Shown here one piece after another: positions 15,562 through 23,649 of a stretch of 28,027 bases of DNA (the stretch's first letter is position 1; every line of letters starts with the position of its first letter). The DNA comes from CAYNYM01 sp049366815. GTDB taxonomy: Bacteria > Desulfobacterota > DSM-4660 > Desulfatiglandales > HGW-15. The stretch covers positions 1-28,027 of the forward strand of contig JBMNCO010000237.1 in the NCBI GenBank assembly GCA_049366815.1, in the 5' to 3' direction. Made by a program: the position numbers and the translations under genes. The notes beneath the pieces were generated by a model. The model made no database searches and had not been told where the DNA came from. It worked only from the letters and a program-made list of their open reading frames with translations.

Positions 15562-16314
15562 ATGTCACGAAAGGCACAAATAAAGGTCGAAAAACTCGCC
15601 CGCTTCCTGGTCTATATCCTGGGGCACCGGCCGGATGAATTCGGGCTTGTACCGGATGCGGACGGCTTTGTCGCCTTCAAAGAGTTGCTGCAGGCCATTC
15701 ACGAAGAACCAGGCTGGGGCTATGTCAGGCAGGCAAACCTGAATGAGATTCTCCTTGGAAAAGACGGGGCGCTTTTCGAAGTGGATGAGAAGCGTATCAG
15801 GACCCTCGACCAACGCTGGGATCTCGATGTTGAAAGGCCCTCGGCCTCCCTGCCCAAGCTCCTCTATGTCGCTGTCAGGCGGCGGGCACACCCCCACGCC
15901 TTGGATACGGGATTGAAATCAGCAAAGGATGCCTATCTTATTCTCTCTTCCCAAAAGAATATGGCGCTTCGTATCGGTCAGCGAAAGGACGCGACCCCCG
16001 TCCTTCTGGAGGTGACGGCGGAACGCGCCCGGGCGGAGGGCCTTTCCTTTTATTCCTTCGGACAACTCTATCTCTCTAATGAAATCCCGCCGCGCCACAT
16101 CAAAGGTCCGCCCCTTCCAAAGGAAGCAGCACAGCCACCGGCCAAGGGAAAGGAGAAAGAGACCAAATCCGCTTCCGAATTTCACCCCGGCACCTTTGTG
16201 CTTGAAGTGGGCAGGGACCCCGCTCCACAGCGTCACCGCAAAGTAAAGAAGGAAAGGGGATGGAAGGAAGAGGCGAGAAAGATGCGGAGAAAAGGCTCCC
16301 GGACTCCTCCCTGA
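15562..16314 (+). CDS. KptA/Tpt1-like RNA 2'-phosphotransferase homologue, probably degenerate
   Basis: A 250-residue protein whose first ~185 residues follow the Tpt1/KptA plan: a winged-helix start (LARFLVYILGHRPDEFGL, residues 12-29) and an ADP-ribosyltransferase-like half with LLEVTAERARAEGLSFY at about 148-164. Active members transfer a 2'-phosphate from RNA to NAD. Several signature residues are changed: the usual LRHxP reads LGHRP (Gly21), the GHS after Arg80 is absent, and LYHGT reads LYVAV (101-105). Catalysis by the normal route is therefore doubtful. A lysine/arginine-rich tail (about 186-250) is extra and could bind RNA. ATG 15562 lies about 20 bases after GGAGG; a nearer ATG at 15554 is out of frame. 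Gene context (mtaB next door, convergent) is RNA-related. Confidence 0.65.
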   Translation: MSRKAQIKVEKLARFLVYILGHRPDEFGLVPDADGFVAFKELLQAIHEEPGWGYVRQANLNEILLGKDGALFEVDEKRIRTLDQRWDLDVERPSASLPKLLYVAVRRRAHPHALDTGLKSAKDAYLILSSQKNMALRIGQRKDATPVLLEVTAERARAEGLSFYSFGQLYLSNEIPPRHIKGPPLPKEAAQPPAKGKEKETKSASEFHPGTFVLEVGRDPAPQRHRKVKKERGWKEEARKMRRKGSRTPP

Positions 16315-16320
16315 TATCGA

Positions 16321-17640
16321 TCATTGTATTTCTCCCAGGACCTTTCCTTTTCCCAATCCGTTCATGCGGATCACAAAAAGCCGGTTCTTGACGCCCTGGG
16401 CGCAAGGGAAGAGAACGGGCACATAGTTCTCACTCCAGCCCTCGGCCATACCTCCCCCTTCGGGGTCAACACCCTCGACAAGCACTGAAAATACGTTTCC
16501 CATACATGATCTGTAGAAGGCCGTTCGCTTTTTGTAGCCAAGCTTTCTGAGCGCCCGCGCCCTTTCCTTTTTGGTATCCGAGGCCACCTGATTCGGAAGA
16601 CCGGCTGCAGGGGTCCCCATCCTTTGCGAATAGGGAAAGACGTGGAGATAGGATACAGGGAGACGGTCGATCAAGGCAAAGGTGTCCTGGAAATCCTCAT
16701 GGGTCTCCCCGGGGAATCCGGCGATGAGGTCGACCCCGATGGCCGCAAGGGGCATCCTGCGATGGATGTAGGAGACCAATGCCGAGAAATTCGATGCCGA
16801 GTATTTCCGGTTCATTCCTCTCAGGATCCGATCATTCCCGCTCTGGAGAGAGATGTGAAAATGGGGGCATAGCCATTCCTCCGAGGCGACCATGTCGATC
16901 ATTTCCCCGTCCATTTCGTCCGGATGCAGTGAACTCAATCTTACGCGCAGGTCCAGGGGTTCCCGTCCGATCCGCCTCAGAAGGCCCTTGAGATTCAGTG
17001 AGGGGGCCAAGTCCGCCCCGTATTTTCCCAGGTGGATCCCCGTCAGGACCACCTCCCGGTAGCCTTTCCCTGAAAGGGACCGGAGCATGGACATGACCCC
17101 TTCGGGCTCAAGACTCCGCAGAGGGCCCCGGGCCCGGGGAACGATGCAATAACTGCAAAAGGACCGGCATCCGTCCTGGATCTTCAGGAAGGCCCGCGTC
17201 CGGCCCGGAAACCCATCTATGGGCATGACCTCAAAGGGTAGGCATGAGGGGAAATCCTTACTGTAGCAAGAAACCTTACCTCTGTCGGATGCCTTCGCCA
17301 GGAGATTCGGGAGTTGGCCTTTGCAGGTGTTGCCGGCCACCAGTGCCAACCCCTTTATTTCCGCGAGTTCTCCAGGGAATACCTGGGCGTAGCAGCCCAC
17401 GGCCGCCGTCCGCCCGGAGGGGTTGTCTCTGATGGCCTTTCGAATGGCCTGCCGCGACTGATAAGCGGCCCGCTGTGTCACAATGCAGGTATTGACTACG
17501 GTGATATCGGCCTCCTCATCTTCACTGACAGGAGCATATTCTGCATCCATCAGGGACTCCCGGAGATAGGCGGATTCGTACTGGTTCACCTTGCAGCCGA
17601 GGGTTACGATCTTGAATGTTTTGTTCATGATATAATGCAT
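16321..17640 (-). CDS. mtaB: tRNA (t6A37) methylthiotransferase MtaB
   Basis: A 439-residue radical-SAM enzyme that adds a methylthio group to t6A at position 37 of ANN-decoding tRNAs. The N-terminal UPF0004 domain has Cys16 (TLGCKVNQYES, characteristic of MtaB rather than MiaB), Cys52 and Cys83, which bind the auxiliary cluster. The radical-SAM cluster is Cys158, Cys162 and Cys165 (CRSFCSYC). A TRAM-like C-terminal segment ends the protein. ATG 17640 is used; a second ATG four codons later is possible, and neither has a strong ribosome binding site. The gene is convergent with the KptA-like gene and divergent from the liv operon. Confidence 0.93.
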   Translation of the reverse strand: MHYIMNKTFKIVTLGCKVNQYESAYLRESLMDAEYAPVSEDEEADITVVNTCIVTQRAAYQSRQAIRKAIRDNPSGRTAAVGCYAQVFPGELAEIKGLALVAGNTCKGQLPNLLAKASDRGKVSCYSKDFPSCLPFEVMPIDGFPGRTRAFLKIQDGCRSFCSYCIVPRARGPLRSLEPEGVMSMLRSLSGKGYREVVLTGIHLGKYGADLAPSLNLKGLLRRIGREPLDLRVRLSSLHPDEMDGEMIDMVASEEWLCPHFHISLQSGNDRILRGMNRKYSASNFSALVSYIHRRMPLAAIGVDLIAGFPGETHEDFQDTFALIDRLPVSYLHVFPYSQRMGTPAAGLPNQVASDTKKERARALRKLGYKKRTAFYRSCMGNVFSVLVEGVDPEGGGMAEGWSENYVPVLFPCAQGVKNRLFVIRMNGLGKGKVLGEIQ

Positions 17641-17792
17641 GCGTCCAAATTCGATTTTTTCTGGTCAGCAACAGTTTATTCATCCTGCTAAAAAGGTCAA
17701 ACGACAAAACGCCGGCCCCTGTTATTTGAAGCCCTTGTATAAAAAAGATAGAAAAACGACTTTTGACAAATTCGTCTTAGATGAAAAACACA

Positions 17793-17821
17793 TTGAATTG
17801 GGAACCGACCTGTGTTATCTG
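17793..17821 (+). promoter_or_regulatory. Candidate promoter for the liv operon
   Basis: TTGAAT (17793-17798) and TATCTG (17816-17821) are 17 bases apart, and a TG lies just before the -10 box in extended-10 fashion. The match is moderate. A perfect TTGACA at 17764-17769 upstream has no good partner box at normal spacing. Confidence 0.3.
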
Positions 17822-17892
17822 AGGCAGATTTGAGGAAAAAGAGAGCTTTTGACGTTGGGAACCTATTCATGAGGACGGGAAAGGAGAGAACC

Positions 17893-19065
17893 ATGCGAAA
17901 GGGATTATCAGTGTTGGTTTCAGTGCTTGTGGTCGGTTTGATGTTTTCGCCCTGTGCCTGGGGCAAGGCAAAACCCATCAAGGTCGGCATCAACGCACCC
18001 ATTACGGGAGACATTCCAAAGGTCGGCGAGGGGACCAAATTCGCGGCCCAAATGTGGCTCGAAGACATCAATGCCGCGGGCGGAATCAAGGTCGGAGGGG
18101 AGACCTATCCTGTTGAACTGGTCATCGAGGACAATGAAGCCAAGGCCGAATCGGCGGTCAAGGTCAACACAAAGATGATCACGGAAGACGAGGTTCTGGT
18201 CATTGTAGGGCCCCAGTCCTCCAAACAGGCGGTCCCGGCCGGTGATGTGGCCAACAACTGGAAAACCCCCATGATCAGCCCCTGGTCCACGAATCCCGAT
18301 ACGACCAAGGACCGTCCCTTTGTTTTCCGCGGGTGTTTCCTGGATCCCTTCCAGGGTCCTGTGGTGGCCAATTTCATCACCAATGAGTTCGGATATAAGA
18401 AGGCCGCCGTCCTTTATGATGTCGCCAGCGATTACCCGAAGGGCCTCGCCGAATTTTTCAAAAAGGCATGGGAAGACCTTCACGGTGCGGGCTCTGTGGT
18501 GGCCTTTGAAAGCTTCACCACCAAAGACGCCGACTTCAGTTCTCAGTTGACCAACATCATCAAATCAGGGGCCGAGGTCCTTTTTACGCCCCAGTATTAC
18601 AACGAGGTCGCCCTGATCGTGCAGCAGGCCCATGAACTGGGCTTCAACAAGCCCATCGTGGGCAGTGACAGCTGGGGTTCCGCGGAGACCGTCACTTTGT
18701 GCGGCAAGGACTGCTACGGGCTGTTCTTCAGCACACACTATGCGGCCGCAGGCGCCAAGGGGGCCACAAAGGCATTCATCGAGCGTTACAAAAAGAAACA
18801 CGGGTATATCCCCGATGACGTGGCGGCCCTGACCTGGGATGCCCTGCATCTCGTTCAGCAGGCGGTTCAGGATACCGGCAAACTCACCGGGAAGGTTGAG
18901 AAAGACCGGGCGGCTGTCCGTGACGCCCTGGCCAAGATCAAGGATTTTGAAGGCATCACAGGCAAGATGACCTTCACGGAAGAGGGCGATCCCATCAAGT
19001 GCGCCGTAATCGTCAGGATCAGCGATCAGGGCGAATTTGAATTCTACAAATCCGTATGCCCTTAG
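17893..19065 (+). CDS. livK: Branched-chain amino acid-type ABC transporter substrate-binding protein
   Basis: A 390-residue periplasmic binding protein of the leucine/amide family, the first gene of the operon. The signal peptide covers residues 1 to about 24 (core LSVLVSVLVVGLMF, likely cut near AWG-KA); the cysteine there is not in a lipobox context. Mature features include VGINAPITGDIPKVGEGTKF, AGGIKVGGE, VIVGPQSSKQAVP and WSTNPDTT, which line the ligand pocket in this family. Start at ATG 17893 follows AAGGAG; longer in-frame extension upstream is not a signal peptide. The symbol reflects operon position, since such systems also carry amides, urea or aromatic acids, and the true ligand is unknown. 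Confidence 0.92.
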   Translation: MRKGLSVLVSVLVVGLMFSPCAWGKAKPIKVGINAPITGDIPKVGEGTKFAAQMWLEDINAAGGIKVGGETYPVELVIEDNEAKAESAVKVNTKMITEDEVLVIVGPQSSKQAVPAGDVANNWKTPMISPWSTNPDTTKDRPFVFRGCFLDPFQGPVVANFITNEFGYKKAAVLYDVASDYPKGLAEFFKKAWEDLHGAGSVVAFESFTTKDADFSSQLTNIIKSGAEVLFTPQYYNEVALIVQQAHELGFNKPIVGSDSWGSAETVTLCGKDCYGLFFSTHYAAAGAKGATKAFIERYKKKHGYIPDDVAALTWDALHLVQQAVQDTGKLTGKVEKDRAAVRDALAKIKDFEGITGKMTFTEEGDPIKCAVIVRISDQGEFEFYKSVCP

Positions 19066-19147
19066 TGGTTGTGAGACGGATATCCCGCCTGAACCACCGT
19101 GATCCGCCCGACCGCGGCGGTCAAGGGGGAATGATACGTCGAAAAAG

Positions 19148-19181
19148 GTGCGGGCCTCGGAGGTTTTCCCCGGGCCCGCAC
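19148..19181 (+). promoter_or_regulatory. Strong intercistronic hairpin between livK and livH
   Basis: GTGCGGGCC (19148-19156) pairs perfectly with GGCCCGCAC (19173-19181), giving a nine-bp GC-rich stem with a 16-base loop. It is not followed by a U-tract and ends 11 bases before the livH ribosome binding site. The likely role is stabilising the abundant binding-protein message or partly stopping transcription. Confidence 0.6.
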
Positions 19182-19206
19182 TATGATAGCACAAGGAGTG
19201 AATGCG

Positions 19207-20130
19207 ATGGTCTTCTTCCTGCAGAACCTCGTCAACGCCTTGCAGTGGGGCAGTTTTTACGCCTTAATCGCTCTCGGATACTCCATGGTCTACAGCATCC
19301 TTATGCTGTTCAACTTTGCCCACGGCGACATTTTCATGGTGGGCGCCTATATCGGCTTCGGCGTCTCAACGGGCCTGGTGGCCCTTGCATCCCTCGGCGC
19401 CGTGACACTGCCCAACTGGTTGATCCTGGTCTTAACCATCATCATTTCCATGTTCCTGACCTCCTTTGTGGGCATGCTGGTTGAAAGGATCGGATACCGT
19501 CCCCTGCGGGAGGCGCCCCGGGCCTCGGCGGCCATCACCGGTCTGATGATAGGCATCATTCTTGAAACGGGAAACCTGGCCCTCCTGGGCGCGAGACGGA
19601 TCAGCTTTCCCCCCTTGATCGAGACCGCCACCTACAACCTGGGTGGCGTTTTTATCACAAACAAGAAGATCATGATCGTCGTGATCTCTCTGGCCCTCAT
19701 GGCGGCCCTTCACCAGTTCATCAGGCATACCAAATGGGGCATGGCCATGCGGGCCATGGCCTTCGACTATGTGGTCGTTCCCTTGATGGGTGTGCCCCTC
19801 AACAAAATCGCGGCCATGACCTTCGCCATCGGTTCGGCCTTGGCCGCCGTGGCCGGGATCCTTTTCGGCATCGCCTATCCCGTCCTCGATCCCTACATGG
19901 GCATATTGTTCGGATGGAAGGCCTTCGTCGCCGCGATCCTCGGGGGCAGAGGCTCCATCATGGGCGCCACACTGGCAGGCTTTCTGCTGGGCTTTATCGA
20001 AATCTTTGTGGCCATGATCTTTCCCTCCACCCTGCGGGATCTGATCGCCTATTCGATCATCCTGCTCATATTGGTCTTCAGGCCGCACGGTTTCTTCGGA
20101 GAGCCGTACAGCGCGCGTCTGAGGCTCTAA
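19207..20130 (+). CDS. livH: Branched-chain amino acid ABC transporter permease LivH
   Basis: A 307-residue inner-membrane permease with about eight spans. The family motif is present at about 21-42 (GYSMVYSILMLFNFAHGDIF). The cytoplasmic coupling region follows GMAMRAMAFDYVVVPLMGVPLNKI, with GRGSIMGATLAGFLLG near the C-terminus. It forms the translocation pore with LivM. ATG 19207 is chosen because AAGGAG lies eight bases upstream; an in-frame ATG at 19183 lacks one. Third-place spacing after the hairpin suggests lower expression than livK. Confidence 0.93.
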   Translation: MVFFLQNLVNALQWGSFYALIALGYSMVYSILMLFNFAHGDIFMVGAYIGFGVSTGLVALASLGAVTLPNWLILVLTIIISMFLTSFVGMLVERIGYRPLREAPRASAAITGLMIGIILETGNLALLGARRISFPPLIETATYNLGGVFITNKKIMIVVISLALMAALHQFIRHTKWGMAMRAMAFDYVVVPLMGVPLNKIAAMTFAIGSALAAVAGILFGIAYPVLDPYMGILFGWKAFVAAILGGRGSIMGATLAGFLLGFIEIFVAMIFPSTLRDLIAYSIILLILVFRPHGFFGEPYSARLRL

Positions 20131-20197
20131 CCCCCAGATGATTCAACATTGTGAATGCTCAACCGGTATTGAAGGCACAAAACTGACGAGGAACGCA

Positions 20198-21505
20198 ATG
20201 GAAGGAAAAGACGGCAAAAGCTCAGGAAACAGAGACCGGTTCCGGGACAGGGTTCGGACATGGTTTTCCTGTGTCCCCATGCTAGGCTGGCTCATCGGCG
20301 CGCTGGTCGCCGTGATCCTTGAACACCTTGTAGGCGAACCCTTGACGGGCCCCTTGGGTTTACCCAAGATCCCTGTTCTCTTCGGCTTCGTGACCGTACT
20401 CAAGAAACCCCATCTGATTCCCGGCATCCTCATCTTCCTGTTTCTGATCTATGTATTACCCGTATCCTTGGTGGCGAGGCTCTGCGCCTCTCCCGCCAAC
20501 GCGATCGCTGACAGGTTTCTCAAATTGCCCCTGTGGATCTCGGCGGTCTTCCATCTGGCCCTTTTCTATGCCATTCTTCACATCTGGTGCGACATCAGCG
20601 CCTACAGGGTGTTGACCCTCAAGCTCACGCTCATCGCCGTCATGCTGACCCTGAGTCTCAACGTCATCAACGGCTATATGGGGGAATTCTCCTGCTCCCA
20701 TCCCGGGTTCATGGCCCTCGGGGCCTACAGCGCCTCGATCTTTACGCTTGTGCTCTTCGTGGACGACAAACTTTTCGGCCCCGCATGGCTGCCCGCCGCT
20801 TTGGGGCCGTTCATGTTCCCTATTGCCTTGATCCTGGGCGGATTGGTCGCGGCCGTTGGGGCACTGGTGGTAGCCATTCCCTCCTTCAGGACCAGGGGTG
20901 ATTACCTGGCCATCATCTCCCTGGCCTTTCTTTTTATTGTCAAGAGCCTGATCGAAAATCTTGAATTGGTCGGGGGGCCGAGGGGTTTGAGCAGCCAGCC
21001 GAACTGGTCCAATCTTCCGACCGTCTTCCTATGGACCGTGCTCTGCGTCTGGGTCATCAACAATTTTGTGCGTTCGACACTGGGTAAGGCCCTGAACGCG
21101 GTTCGTGACGACGAGATGGCCGCCGATGCCATGACGGTCAATACCCGACGCACCAAGATCGTGGCCTTCATGTTTGCGGCATTCTGGGCGGGTGTGGCCG
21201 GTGGTCTTTTCGCCCATGTGCTCCGCTACGTCAATCCAGGCACATTCGGTATTCAGAAACTTGCGGAGGTCCTGGCCATGGTCTATCTCGGGGGCCTGAA
21301 TTCCGTAGTCGGATCCATCGTCGGGGCGGTAGGTCTGAATCTACTCAGTGAGGCCCTGCGACCCCTGGAGATCTTCAAATGGATCATCATTCCTCTCATG
21401 CTCATTCTGGTCATGGTTTATCGTCCCACAGGCCTTATCGCCTTCAGGGAGTTTGACGTCCACAATCTCCTGAAACCGAAAATGAGAACGGAAAAAGAGG
21501 TGTAG
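20198..21505 (+). CDS. livM: Branched-chain amino acid ABC transporter permease LivM
   Basis: A 435-residue permease, partner of LivH. After a charged start and two or three extra N-terminal spans (about 27-130) comes the conserved core: LTLSLNVINGYMGEFSCSHP then GFMALGAYSAS at about 150-180. The coupling loop is NAVRDDEMAADAMTVNTRR, with YLGGLNSVVGSIVGAVG near the end. The N-terminal extension is like that of enterobacterial LivM. ATG 20198 follows GAGGAA. An upstream ATG at 20138 is in frame but without a ribosome binding site. One base separates its stop from livG, so the two are tightly coupled. Confidence 0.92.
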   Translation: MEGKDGKSSGNRDRFRDRVRTWFSCVPMLGWLIGALVAVILEHLVGEPLTGPLGLPKIPVLFGFVTVLKKPHLIPGILIFLFLIYVLPVSLVARLCASPANAIADRFLKLPLWISAVFHLALFYAILHIWCDISAYRVLTLKLTLIAVMLTLSLNVINGYMGEFSCSHPGFMALGAYSASIFTLVLFVDDKLFGPAWLPAALGPFMFPIALILGGLVAAVGALVVAIPSFRTRGDYLAIISLAFLFIVKSLIENLELVGGPRGLSSQPNWSNLPTVFLWTVLCVWVINNFVRSTLGKALNAVRDDEMAADAMTVNTRRTKIVAFMFAAFWAGVAGGLFAHVLRYVNPGTFGIQKLAEVLAMVYLGGLNSVVGSIVGAVGLNLLSEALRPLEIFKWIIIPLMLILVMVYRPTGLIAFREFDVHNLLKPKMRTEKEV

Positions 21506-21506
21506 G

Positions 21507-22277
21507 ATGGCATTGCTTCATGTCGACAAGATGACACACTACTTCGGCGGATTGCGGGCCGTATTCAACTACAACCTGGAGATCGAATCCGGCCAGATCC
21601 GCGGTCTCATCGGTCCGAACGGGGCGGGAAAGACAACCATCTTCAATCTCATCACCGGGGTTTACCGCCCGACCGAAGGGAAGGTCCTTCTGGAGGGGAG
21701 GAACACGGTCGGACTTCAACCCCACCAGATCGCATCGAGGGGCTTGGGCAGGACCTTTCAGGAAATGCGGCTGTGGCGACACATGAACGTTCTCGATCAC
21801 ATCAAGATGGCCCGCTATTCGAAACTCCGGTATGGACTCGCCGGGGCCTTTTTCGGCACCGGCAGGCGCCACAGGGAAGAGAAGCAGAGCGAGGAGAAGG
21901 CCCTCAGGCTCATGAAGATGATGAAGGTCGACCAATTCGCGGACCAAAATGTCCTCAACCTTCCCTACGGTGCTCAGCGCAGGGTCGAGATGGCGCGTGC
22001 CCTGGCCATGGAACCCAAGGTCCTGTTCCTGGACGAACCCACCGTCGGCATGACCCCGGAAGAATTGGGGCAGATGATGGATATGATCAGGAAGGTCCAC
22101 GAGGAGCTAGGGCTGGCCATCTTCCTGATTGAACACAGGATGCGGGTCGTCATGGAGCTGTGTGAACTTATCCAGACCCTCGTTTTCGGGGAGGTCATCG
22201 CGGAAGGCACACCGGAAGAGATTCAGAACAACCCCAAGGTCATCGACGCCTATCTCGGCAAGGAGAACATAGCCTGA
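21507..22277 (+). CDS. livG: Branched-chain amino acid ABC transporter ATPase LivG
   Basis: A 256-residue ATPase subunit. Walker A is GPNGAGKTT (Lys42). The atypical LivG signature LPYGAQRRVEMARAL (152-166) replaces LSGGQ. Walker B is VLFLDEP (Asp176, Glu177), and the switch histidine is His210 in IEHRM. The ribosome binding site GAGGTG overlaps the end of livM. It pairs with LivF on the cytoplasmic face of LivHM. All catalytic residues are present. Confidence 0.95.
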   Translation: MALLHVDKMTHYFGGLRAVFNYNLEIESGQIRGLIGPNGAGKTTIFNLITGVYRPTEGKVLLEGRNTVGLQPHQIASRGLGRTFQEMRLWRHMNVLDHIKMARYSKLRYGLAGAFFGTGRRHREEKQSEEKALRLMKMMKVDQFADQNVLNLPYGAQRRVEMARALAMEPKVLFLDEPTVGMTPEELGQMMDMIRKVHEELGLAIFLIEHRMRVVMELCELIQTLVFGEVIAEGTPEEIQNNPKVIDAYLGKENIA

Positions 22278-22993
22278 TGTTACTATCTGTGGAAAACCTT
22301 CGGGTATCCTATGGGACCATTACGGCCCTGCACGGCATAAGCTTCCAGATCGATGAAAAGGAGACGGTCTGTGTCATAGGCGCCAACGGAGCCGGAAAGA
22401 GCACGACCCTCCGCGCCATTTCCCGCGTGGCCCCGGTGGAGTCAGGGAGCAGCATGACCTATATGGGGAAAGACCTGCTCAAATACTCCGCCGACAAGGT
22501 CGTCAGCGAACTCGGCATCTCCCACGTGCCTGAGGGCCGGCGCCTTTTCGGCAACCTGACGGTCATGGAAAACCTCTTGCTGGCCACCTTTGCACGGAAA
22601 GACCGGGAAGCAATCGAGCGGGACATCCAACGGGTCTTCTCTATCTTTACCCGACTGGATGAGAGGAAGACACAAAAGGCCGGGACCCTGAGCGGTGGCG
22701 AACAGCAGATGCTGGCCGTTGGCCGGGCCTTCATGAGCGGCCGAAAGGTCATGCTCCTGGACGAACCCTCCATGGGACTGGCCCCGCTTCTGATGCTGAG
22801 CGTGTTCAACGCCCTGAAGGAGATCAATCAGCAGGAAGGGACCGCCATTCTTCTCGTGGAACAGAACGCCCGGCTGGCCCTCCAGTTTGCCCGCAGGGGC
22901 TATGTCCTGGAAAACGGTCACTTGGTTCTTCAGGGTCCGTCGGAAAAACTGATCGACGACCCGGAGATCAAGAGGGCCTACCTCGGGGGCTAG
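22277..22993 (+). CDS. livF: Branched-chain amino acid ABC transporter ATPase LivF
   Basis: A 238-residue second ATPase. Walker A is GANGAGKST (Lys41), signature LSGGEQQ (138-144), Walker B VMLLDEP (Asp162, Glu163) and switch histidine replaced by Gln in LLVEQNA, as is normal for LivF. The ATG overlaps the livG stop (TGATG), so translation is coupled. It is the last gene of the operon; a long hairpin follows. No regulator gene is linked. Confidence 0.95.
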   Translation: MLLSVENLRVSYGTITALHGISFQIDEKETVCVIGANGAGKSTTLRAISRVAPVESGSSMTYMGKDLLKYSADKVVSELGISHVPEGRRLFGNLTVMENLLLATFARKDREAIERDIQRVFSIFTRLDERKTQKAGTLSGGEQQMLAVGRAFMSGRKVMLLDEPSMGLAPLLMLSVFNALKEINQQEGTAILLVEQNARLALQFARRGYVLENGHLVLQGPSEKLIDDPEIKRAYLGG

Positions 22994-23003
22994 ACTGCAG
23001 GCC

Positions 23004-23054
23004 CCGGAGGGCCTTGCCTGTTCTTCAAGCGCACTTCGACTCCAGGCCCTCCGG
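23004..23054. terminator. Hairpin after livF, between convergent operons
   Basis: CCGGAGGGCCT (23004-23014) pairs perfectly with AGGCCCTCCGG (23044-23054), loop 29 bases. It lies 11 bases past the livF stop and about 100 before the end of the convergent response regulator gene. There is no U-tract, so it may protect or pause transcripts rather than end them alone. Confidence 0.5.
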
Positions 23055-23154
23055 CCGGAACGTGTGTGCGGCCGGGCGCACCGGGAACAGCCTCCTTTCG
23101 GGAGGAAGACATCGACCGACATACACTCATTTACGGACAAGAAACTCAGGGTAG

Positions 23155-23556
23155 TCATTGAATCGGACGGACCTTTCCATGGGCGCTTCTTTGATGAAAT
23201 CCATCGATCGTGTTGAGGACATTCTTTACGGCGACCGGTTTGGTGATATAACCTTCACAACCCGCCTCCAGCGCCTTCTCCTCATCGCCCTGCATGGCGA
23301 AACCCGTGAGGGCAACGACCGGGATACCTCCCAGTTCAGGGTCGGCCTTTATGATTTTTGTGGCCGTCAGGCCGTCCATGCCAGGCAACTGGATGTCCAT
23401 CAGGATCAGAAAGGGTTGATGCTCCCTGGCCAGGTCAATGCCTGTTTCCGCATCAGCGGCTTCAATAATCTGATAATTGCCGACCTTAAAAATACCGCGC
23501 ATCAGCTTCCTGTTTAAGTCATTGTCTTCGACCACAAGGACCTTCCCTTTGCACAT
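23155..23556 (-). CDS. Single-domain response regulator
   Basis: A 133-residue receiver domain without an output domain. The acidic pair Glu10-Asp11, phosphoacceptor Asp54 (LILMDIQLPGMDG), Thr84 (ALTG) and Lys106 (GYITKPV) are all in place, so it should be phosphorylated by a histidine kinase encoded elsewhere. It resembles the DivK-type and hybrid-kinase receivers. ATG 23556 follows GGGGGGAG. It is the last gene of the probable minus-strand operon starting at 26530, 93 bases after mnmA, although it could have its own promoter. Confidence 0.93.
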   Translation of the reverse strand: MCKGKVLVVEDNDLNRKLMRGIFKVGNYQIIEAADAETGIDLAREHQPFLILMDIQLPGMDGLTATKIIKADPELGGIPVVALTGFAMQGDEEKALEAGCEGYITKPVAVKNVLNTIDGFHQRSAHGKVRPIQ

Positions 23557-23649
23557 AATCTCCCCCCTTATATTTCATCACCTCCAACTACGGCTCCCGC
23601 ATGCATATATGGGGGCACCTGTCGCGCCGGCCGACGAGTCAAACACCCA

